Assembly (NCBI GenBank): GCA_001602645.1
Contig: LUYE01000036.1
Coordinates: forward strand, 1 to 64,000
DNA: 64,000 bases
DNA from: Methanosarcinales archaeon Methan_01
GTDB lineage: Archaea; Halobacteriota; Methanosarcinia; Methanotrichales; Methanotrichaceae
Direction of reading: 5' to 3'
Under the pieces are notes generated by a model, which saw nothing but the letters and a program-made list of their open reading frames with translations, was not told the origin of the DNA and searched no databases. Made by a program: the position numbers and the translations under genes. Below, piece by piece: positions 58,778 through 64,000 of the stretch (its first letter is position 1; each line of letters opens with the position of its first letter).

Positions 58778-60044
58778 TCACTCATCAAGTGGTGGATAGA
58801 CAAATTTTCCATGCTTTTCCAGATCATAATCCAATCCCTGGAACCTGGTCAGATATTCCTGGTGGATTGCCTTAGGATCTAAGTCCTCAAAGAGATCCGG
58901 ATAGAACCATTTTGCTAAGTATCCAATGCCAATAAAATGCTGCGCTCCACCGATTAGATCATTGCTGATCACATAAACTCGTCCCTGCCTCACCGCAGCG
59001 ACATCGGCTAGTTCTGGTCGGCTCATAACCTCGTCCCTTAGATTCGCCAGTTCGATTATATCATCAGATTCATAGCCACATGCACCACGAGCCACTATGA
59101 CGATAATATCGGGATCGCGAGTTATCACTTCTTCGGGGTCCACCGTGGGGTAGTCTGAAAGGTCACCGAATATATTGTTCCCACCGGCCAGCACGACTTT
59201 TTCATGATATCCTGCGCCTTCACCACAAGTCATGTAAGGAGTCGTCTCGGGATTAGCCTCAACGTATACCGAGGGTTTATCTTCTTCCGAGAGGGCGCCC
59301 ACGCGCTCATTGACCGTATCCATCACACCATTGTAGAAATCGAGGAACTCGTCAGCTTCATCGCGTTTTCCAAGGATGTAACCCATCTTCTGAATTTCGT
59401 CTACGTGGTTAGATGGTTTATAGCCATCAATCCTCAGAACGGTGATCGTCGGGTCTAATTCGTTTAGCGTACTTTGAATCTGGTCGTAAGTGGAGGAACT
59501 GCCCACACTTGCATATATCCAGATAGTATCAGGATGCAAATTCAATATCGCCTCGTAATCCGGCGATGAGACCGTTCCAAGACCTTGATACTTGCTGAAC
59601 TCCGGAAAATACGTGCCATCCTCTTTTATATACGTAGCAACGCCCACAATATTCTCTGACTCTAAATTGAGCGAACGCATTGGTTCAAGGATGGGACCTA
59701 AAAGGACCACCAATCTCTCAAGCGGCTTCTTAATCGTCACGATTTGATCCGCTGAATCGATGAGTGTAAGCTTTGTCTCTTCTCCGCTTATGATCATCTC
59801 GATCTGGGCGATGTCATCCTCATTGATCTCGCCGTCATAGTTGGCGTCTGCAAACTCTGTTGGCTTCGTTCGTTCCCGCGATTATCCCCTCTACGTATGC
59901 TATGTCAGCCTCATCTATCACATCGTCCATGTTGGCGTTGCCGTAGATGCCCAGCGTGTAATCTGATGCGCCCGCAGGCATGACCAGCAGCAGCACGCAT
60001 AACATCATTACCGCTTCACAAATCATTCTCTTCATTTTTGCCAC
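58778..60044 (-). pseudogene. Dockerin-like domain plus BtuF/FepB-type binding protein, frameshifted
   Basis: Two frames form one protein. The first (ATG 60044) has a signal peptide (M-L-C-V-L-L-L-V-M-P-A-G-A-S) and a dockerin-type calcium loop G-N-A-N-M-D-D-V-I-D-E-A-D-I-A-Y-V-E-G-I-I-A-G-T. The second (to 58778) begins F-A-D-A-N-Y-D-G-E-I-N-E-D-D-I-A-Q-I-E-M-I-I, the second dockerin loop, then a binding protein like the one at 4691-5752 (T-C-G-E-G-A-G-Y-H-E, G-L-D-Y-D-L). The break falls on a duplicated GAAC (about 59867-59878); removing one GAAC joins the frames exactly. AGGTGG precedes the ATG, and a TATA box lies at 60080-60090. Confidence 0.85.
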
Positions 60045-60431
60045 CTACTAACATGGGGTCGGCCACAACTCTGGTACTATTTTTTATAGAGTTAGATCTG
60101 CCATCTCAGATCAAATTAACTTGTTATAAACCAATATCAGTTGTTTAGTATTGTCGTAGTACATAACTCTGTTGGTCAGAAAGTCGTTACATATTGAAAT
60201 GAGACGTTTTACAAAAGTCGACCACACTGATTTAGCGCTGGTTCTGGGCTATGAGACGATGACGATAAGCATACGACATAATTAATTCACCAATTGTATT
60301 TAGGAATAGTTAATCACTTTGACAATCGAGCTACTCCGATGCCCACAGAATTAACCACACATATCAATGGGCAAAATCAGATCATTTCGAAGCAGGAAGT
60401 AAGTGAATCCTCCGAGGTCTGAGCGACGACG
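60045..60431. promoter_or_regulatory. AT-rich intergenic region with promoter of the dockerin/binding protein
   Basis: A 387-base gap. On the minus strand CTCTATAAAAAATAG (60077-60091) is a TATA box about 40 bases before the ATG. ACTTGTTATAA at 60119-60129 matches the motif upstream of the next binding-protein gene. The rest shows no gene. Confidence 0.5.
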
Positions 60432-61283
60432 TCACTGTGCCTGCCCCGCCAGAGTTTTCTCTCGAAATAGCTCCTCTACCTCCCGGTTAATCTCGTTGAG
60501 CTCCTCGTCTGATAGCGGCTCTGGAACCACTTTATTCTCGTTTCTGACGATGGATCTGCCAAGATTTCTGAAGAATTCTGCGGTATCTGAGTCGGGTGCA
60601 TACTCAATTACGGTCTTGTGGCGGATTTCAGACATCGGTATGAGATCGCTCATGGGGACCCTGCCCACGACCTGAGCCCCCAACCTCTCCGCAAAACCGT
60701 CTACGATCGAGGGCTCATCTACGGAGCTCCTCCCGTTGTAGATTATGCCGCCTAAAAATACCTCGCCCCTCACAGCAAACCGCTTTATTCCCTTACAAAT
60801 GTTGTTTGCGGCGTAGATCGACATGGAATCACAGGTGGTGACGATGTAGACGTCGTCAACTAAGCCGTTTTTCAGAGGCATCGCAAACCCGCCGCAGACC
60901 ACATCTCCCAAGACGTCGTATATCAACACGTCCAGGTTTAGGTCGTCAAAGGCGCCGAGACGGTCCAACATTTCGGCAGCGGTGATGACGCCACGGCCAG
61001 CACAACCGACGCCTGGCTCAGGTCCGCCGGACTCCGCACAGTAAACGCTGTTGAATCCGACGAAGACTATATCTTCGAGCTTCATATTGCCGGGACCCTT
61101 CTCGCGAAAGGCATCTAAAATCGTCGGAATTCTGCTGCCGATTAGGTTGCGGGTCGAATCCGCCTTCGGATCGCATCCCACGACCATCACGCGACTCCCG
61201 TTCTCCGCCAAAGCGGCAGCCATGTTTGAAACCATTGTAGACTTTCCAATCCCACCTTTGCCGTATACACAGAACCGTCTCAT
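60432..61283 (-). CDS. NifH-like iron-sulfur ATPase of the NifDK-like cluster
   Basis: A 283-residue nitrogenase-type reductase: Walker A G-K-G-G-I-G-K-S (8-15), V-G-C-D-P-K-A-D, cluster ligands Cys94 in G-V-G-C-A-G-R-G and Cys130 in V-V-C-G-G-F. It passes electrons to its NifDK-like partner with ATP hydrolysis. The frame is open further upstream, but ATG 61281-61283 with GAGGAG upstream gives the family N-terminus. It is not CfbC, which is encoded at 43606 and pairs with cfbB. The C-terminal tail is acidic and helical. The position after the NifD-like gene is unusual, as nifH generally comes first. Confidence 0.92.
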   Translation of the reverse strand: MRRFCVYGKGGIGKSTMVSNMAAALAENGSRVMVVGCDPKADSTRNLIGSRIPTILDAFREKGPGNMKLEDIVFVGFNSVYCAESGGPEPGVGCAGRGVITAAEMLDRLGAFDDLNLDVLIYDVLGDVVCGGFAMPLKNGLVDDVYIVTTCDSMSIYAANNICKGIKRFAVRGEVFLGGIIYNGRSSVDEPSIVDGFAERLGAQVVGRVPMSDLIPMSEIRHKTVIEYAPDSDTAEFFRNLGRSIVRNENKVVPEPLSDEELNEINREVEELFREKTLAGQAQ

Positions 61284-61305
61284 CGTGAAATCACTCCTCA
61301 AGAAT

Positions 61306-62457
61306 TCATACGATATTTTTGAGCTTGTGGTCAAACCCCATCACGGCGTTGATGATGCTCTCCGTCAGAAATGCCGCCCCTCTAAATCCCGCATAAGGCG
61401 CATAGTCGCAGATGCAGATTTGATCGAATATCGGGTAGACGAACCTCATGATGGGTATGCCCAACTCCTTTGCCAGACCGCGCTCAAAGCTGCTCCCGAA
61501 GAGCATCATGGTACAGGACTTCCTCACATCTTCTTCAAATGAATGATAATCTCGATCAAAATACGATTGAACTTCGATCTCAAATCCCAACTCCCCTTCC
61601 AGGAAATTGGCCATAGGGGTACAATGAAAATCGCCTATAATCGATACGGTAGTGCCATAGATCTCATGCAGATGGAGAAACGCTCTCTTGAAAGGCTCCA
61701 GATCGAGGCTATTTTCCGCATCATGTTTTATATCCAATTTCTCACATAACGCATCAACGAACTTAATCGACCCCTCAAGGCCATAGGGGTAATCGGCTTC
61801 AATATAGGGCACACCAAATTCTTTCTTCATATATTGTGCCAATTTTGTCCCCTGACCCAAAACCACGTTAAGCTCAGCAGCGGGGGCTGCCCTGAGCTCC
61901 TCGAAGCTGCAGATCGATAAGGTGCAGTTCAGCTTGACGCCAAGGTCTTCCATAATCCGCGTAATCTCCTTTATATCCGCATGAACTTTGAAATCATCGG
62001 GGCAGAAACCTATCAGGTTGACCGATCGTTCGACGACACCACGTTCCTTCATCAAAGACCCAAGCTTTAGGAGGGCATCTTCGTACCCGTCTCTCATGGA
62101 GCCACTGTAACCTGCAGCCTCCAACCACAGCACATCTTCGTCCGACGAAACTGAATCGATCACCGCCTGAACGTCATCGCCTATTATGGATGGGACGTCC
62201 CCAGATATGACCACCAACAGCGATCTATCATAAATTTCGTCTGCAAGGGCGAGGGCCTTTTTCAACGCCTCTTCGCCACCAAAGACGATCTCCCGCTCAT
62301 GGACTACGGTGCAGGCGTGCCTGATATCTGGCTGGTTGGAGAAGTTGTTGAAGATGCCAGTCCCCCAGTTGCATCCCACAGGAGCGTGACTGAGCACCAC
62401 GGCATCGGTTATTCCAGAGAACGCCCTAAAGGCCCCAAAGAATCTCCCTCCATCCAT
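61306..62457 (-). CDS. NifD/NifE-like oxidoreductase subunit, one cluster cysteine replaced
   Basis: A 383-residue nitrogenase-like alpha subunit. It starts directly in the core fold: C29 in P-V-G-C-N-W-G and C49 in R-H-A-C-T-V-V, followed by E-I-V-F-G-G-E. At the third P-cluster position there is [11 protein letters not shown], with Asp87 instead of Cys. Later [11 protein letters not shown] and [10 protein letters not shown] resemble NifE/NflD-type proteins. At 383 residues it lacks extensions of true NifD. The start ATG 62455-62457 is 1 base after the NifK-like stop. The substrate is unknown. Confidence 0.85.
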   Translation of the reverse strand: MDGGRFFGAFRAFSGITDAVVLSHAPVGCNWGTGIFNNFSNQPDIRHACTVVHEREIVFGGEEALKKALALADEIYDRSLLVVISGDVPSIIGDDVQAVIDSVSSDEDVLWLEAAGYSGSMRDGYEDALLKLGSLMKERGVVERSVNLIGFCPDDFKVHADIKEITRIMEDLGVKLNCTLSICSFEELRAAPAAELNVVLGQGTKLAQYMKKEFGVPYIEADYPYGLEGSIKFVDALCEKLDIKHDAENSLDLEPFKRAFLHLHEIYGTTVSIIGDFHCTPMANFLEGELGFEIEVQSYFDRDYHSFEEDVRKSCTMMLFGSSFERGLAKELGIPIMRFVYPIFDQICICDYAPYAGFRGAAFLTESIINAVMGFDHKLKNIV

Positions 62458-62458
62458 T

Positions 62459-63973
62459 CTAGCTGCCCCCCCTCATGGAATTGGCCCTCCATATGCCATG
62501 CCACATGCTTATGGAGGACGTAATTCTAGAGTCCTTCAACATCGGGTAATAAGGAGAATCATAATCGAATCTGGACACAATTAGATGACGTTTATTACGC
62601 CCGGGGCTATTTGTCATTCGGACCAAACGTCTGCCAAGTTCGACAATGATGCCGAAGCTGGTCCGATAAAGCAGGTCGGAGAGGGGAGTGACGTCCAATA
62701 TGGGAATTTCATCCGCTTTTTCGTAGACCGGTGAAGTGATGAACTCGCCCAAAACGTAGTCGACTTTCTTCGCAACGTTGTGTAACTCCTCTGCAGAGGG
62801 GTCCATCAGAACCTGGAAATTTGAATCCAACTCCTCGAACATGCTATTCATGTTCTTGATCATCATATTTCGTGTAGCCTGAGATACTTTAAGGCGGTTC
62901 AGCACACGAGAATCGATGCAGATGTATTTCAGGGGGACCCTCAAATCTTCGAGGTAGACTTTTGCACGGTAGGGATTGAATACTAAATTTTGGGACGTGA
63001 TGGCAAAGTCGTACGCGGAGAGAATCTGCCTGATCTTGGCCAGCTCTTCGGAAACTCGCTTCTTTTCTCCATCAATCGCCTCTTCAGCTTCGCCGTCCAG
63101 ACCCAGCTTGGACCCCAGATCCAAGAAAAAACTTCCTATGCCATCTATTCCGGAGTGATGTGGCCACTTCTTAATCTGATCTATCCCAAATTCGTCCCTC
63201 ATATGATCTGCCCACCGGGGGGTGCGAGATCTCACCACGTTCAGCTGAGCAGCAGGAGCCCGTTTTATCCATTCAACGGTGCTGGTGGGGATAACGGCAT
63301 TTATGCTGGTCCCCATCTTGGCCAATATGCGCCGATACTCCTGGATCTCCAGGTTGAAGCCATAGGTGTATCTCCCAGTCGATTCCAGATTAACCGAGTT
63401 CTCGATTACATCCTGCTCTTCCATCAGCTGTTCTGCAATAGCTTTCAACGCATCCACCTGGCCGCAACCCCTGAAATCAAATTCCTTTGACGTCTTTTTC
63501 CAGGAAGTAGCTACATACTGCATTATAGAGTCGATCGAATCGCGGTCTCGATGGGCAAACCCTTCCGAAGGTACGTAAACTACGTTGCAGGGGAGGGTCT
63601 GCTCGACGTCTTTAGCCACGCTCAATACATCTTCTCCCATCAGCCCGGATATACACGTGGGCAAAACGACGATCAAAGACGGTTGATATCGATTGTATAC
63701 CTCACATATGCTCCGTCTCAGCTTTGCTTCTCCGCCGTAGATGATATCCCCCTCCTCCAGGTTGGTGCATGCCATATTATAGACAGGAGAATGGAGCTTA
63801 CGCGGGCTCAGACGCTGGTGAAACGCGCAGCTTCGAGGTCCGTGTATTAGGGGGACGGCACCATCGATCTCTGAGACGACGTAGACTGAACCTGATAGCT
63901 TACAATTGATCCCATGATAGTGAGCGGACCTTGATATGCTATCATAGATGCCCAAAAAGGTCCGATCTAACAT
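62459..63973 (-). CDS. NifK/NifD-like oxidoreductase subunit with full cluster cysteine set
   Basis: A 504-residue nitrogenase-like subunit. The P-cluster-type cysteines are C24 in I-N-C-K-L-S-G, C49 in G-P-R-S-C-A-F-H, C69 in N-M-A-C-T-N-L-E-E-G-D and C107 in L-P-T-C-I-S-G-L-M-G-E-D. A core with two Rossmann-like lobes follows. It is probably the partner of the 383-residue subunit. It is too divergent to call nitrogenase, and it has no NifB, NifE or NifN neighbours. Its ATG (63971-63973) is close to the right edge; an AT-rich TATA-like stretch lies at 63980-63992. Confidence 0.85.
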   Translation of the reverse strand: MLDRTFLGIYDSISRSAHYHGINCKLSGSVYVVSEIDGAVPLIHGPRSCAFHQRLSPRKLHSPVYNMACTNLEEGDIIYGGEAKLRRSICEVYNRYQPSLIVVLPTCISGLMGEDVLSVAKDVEQTLPCNVVYVPSEGFAHRDRDSIDSIMQYVATSWKKTSKEFDFRGCGQVDALKAIAEQLMEEQDVIENSVNLESTGRYTYGFNLEIQEYRRILAKMGTSINAVIPTSTVEWIKRAPAAQLNVVRSRTPRWADHMRDEFGIDQIKKWPHHSGIDGIGSFFLDLGSKLGLDGEAEEAIDGEKKRVSEELAKIRQILSAYDFAITSQNLVFNPYRAKVYLEDLRVPLKYICIDSRVLNRLKVSQATRNMMIKNMNSMFEELDSNFQVLMDPSAEELHNVAKKVDYVLGEFITSPVYEKADEIPILDVTPLSDLLYRTSFGIIVELGRRLVRMTNSPGRNKRHLIVSRFDYDSPYYPMLKDSRITSSISMWHGIWRANSMRGGS

Positions 63974-64000
63974 GAGATTATAATATATGCCATCAAAAAC

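Noticed and set aside
60432-63973. Nitrogen-fixation operon (nifHDK)
   Set aside because: No NifB/E/N, gene order K-D-H-like, the D-like subunit is short and lacks one cluster cysteine, and the neighbours are chelatase and metal-chelate transport genes.
1-64000. CRISPR arrays, tRNA or rRNA genes
   Set aside because: No regularly spaced repeats and no cloverleaf or rRNA core motifs were recognised on either strand; a covariance-model scan was not possible here.

Overview
The window is chromosomal DNA from a methanogenic archaeon, most likely a GC-rich Methanotrichaceae (Methanothrix/Methanocrinis-like) member of the Methanosarcinales/Methanotrichales. The evidence is: archaeal information-processing genes (topoisomerase VI A/B, archaeal RPA, PriS, GINS, Nop5, Nop10, L44e, S27e, aIF2-alpha); methanogen-specific genes (methanogenesis marker 8, AfpA-type flavoprotein, CfbC and CfbB of coenzyme F430 synthesis); a Methanosarcina-type S-layer protein; archaeal TATA boxes; and frequent TTG/GTG starts. 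No rRNA, tRNA or CRISPR array was found.

Layout. 1-1480: an AT-rich block with a proteasome-like (Ntn-hydrolase) protein, probably frameshifted at its 5' end, and a small partner. 1.5-9.2 kb: pyrG, a Trm112-like protein, an amidohydrolase, an orphan metal/tetrapyrrole-type binding protein, top6A/top6B and an Lrp-type effector domain. 9.2-22.7 kb: RPA and its associated protein, Nop5, a pair of secreted twins, MMP8, AlaX, an HTH regulator, two flavoproteins, an MFS pump, two secreted proteins (one with DUF333 repeats) and aspS. 22.8-26.7 kb: a structured leader followed by a small membrane protein, a sodium-symporter/DUF835 fusion and a BofA-like protein. 26.8-29.4 kb: DUF1614, dUTPase/dCTP deaminase, phosphoglycerate mutase and a stand-alone PUA domain. 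29.4-32.2 kb: an AT-rich island with a radical SAM/SPASM enzyme and three repeated small proteins that look like its peptide substrates. 32.3-40.4 kb: a broken K+ channel, a nitrilase, then a replication/translation run priS-gins-rpl44e-rps27e-aif2a-nop10-PAC2-pmbA and prs. 40.5-46.9 kb: the S-layer protein, cfbC-cfbB and two FMN-binding paralogues. 46.9-64 kb: thirteen genes, all on the minus strand. Read in the direction of transcription they are NifK-like, NifD-like and NifH-like proteins, a dockerin/binding protein, a binding protein, a BtuC-type permease, a BtuD-type ATPase, a CobN-like chelatase, two more binding proteins, an ABC-2 exporter ATPase and permease, and a radical SAM/SPASM enzyme.

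The two most interesting parts are the minus-strand NifHDK-like/CobN/BtuCDF/radical SAM cluster and the RiPP-like cassette. The cluster is plausibly an uncharacterised pathway that imports, metallates and reduces a tetrapyrrole or metal complex. It is distinct from F430 synthesis, because cfbC and cfbB are present separately. Several genes are interrupted by single small lesions: a poly-G tract, a duplicated GAAC, a TGG-to-TGA change and a 5' frameshift. Either there is local gene decay or phase variation, or a few assembly errors remain. rps27e appears to start at CTG.
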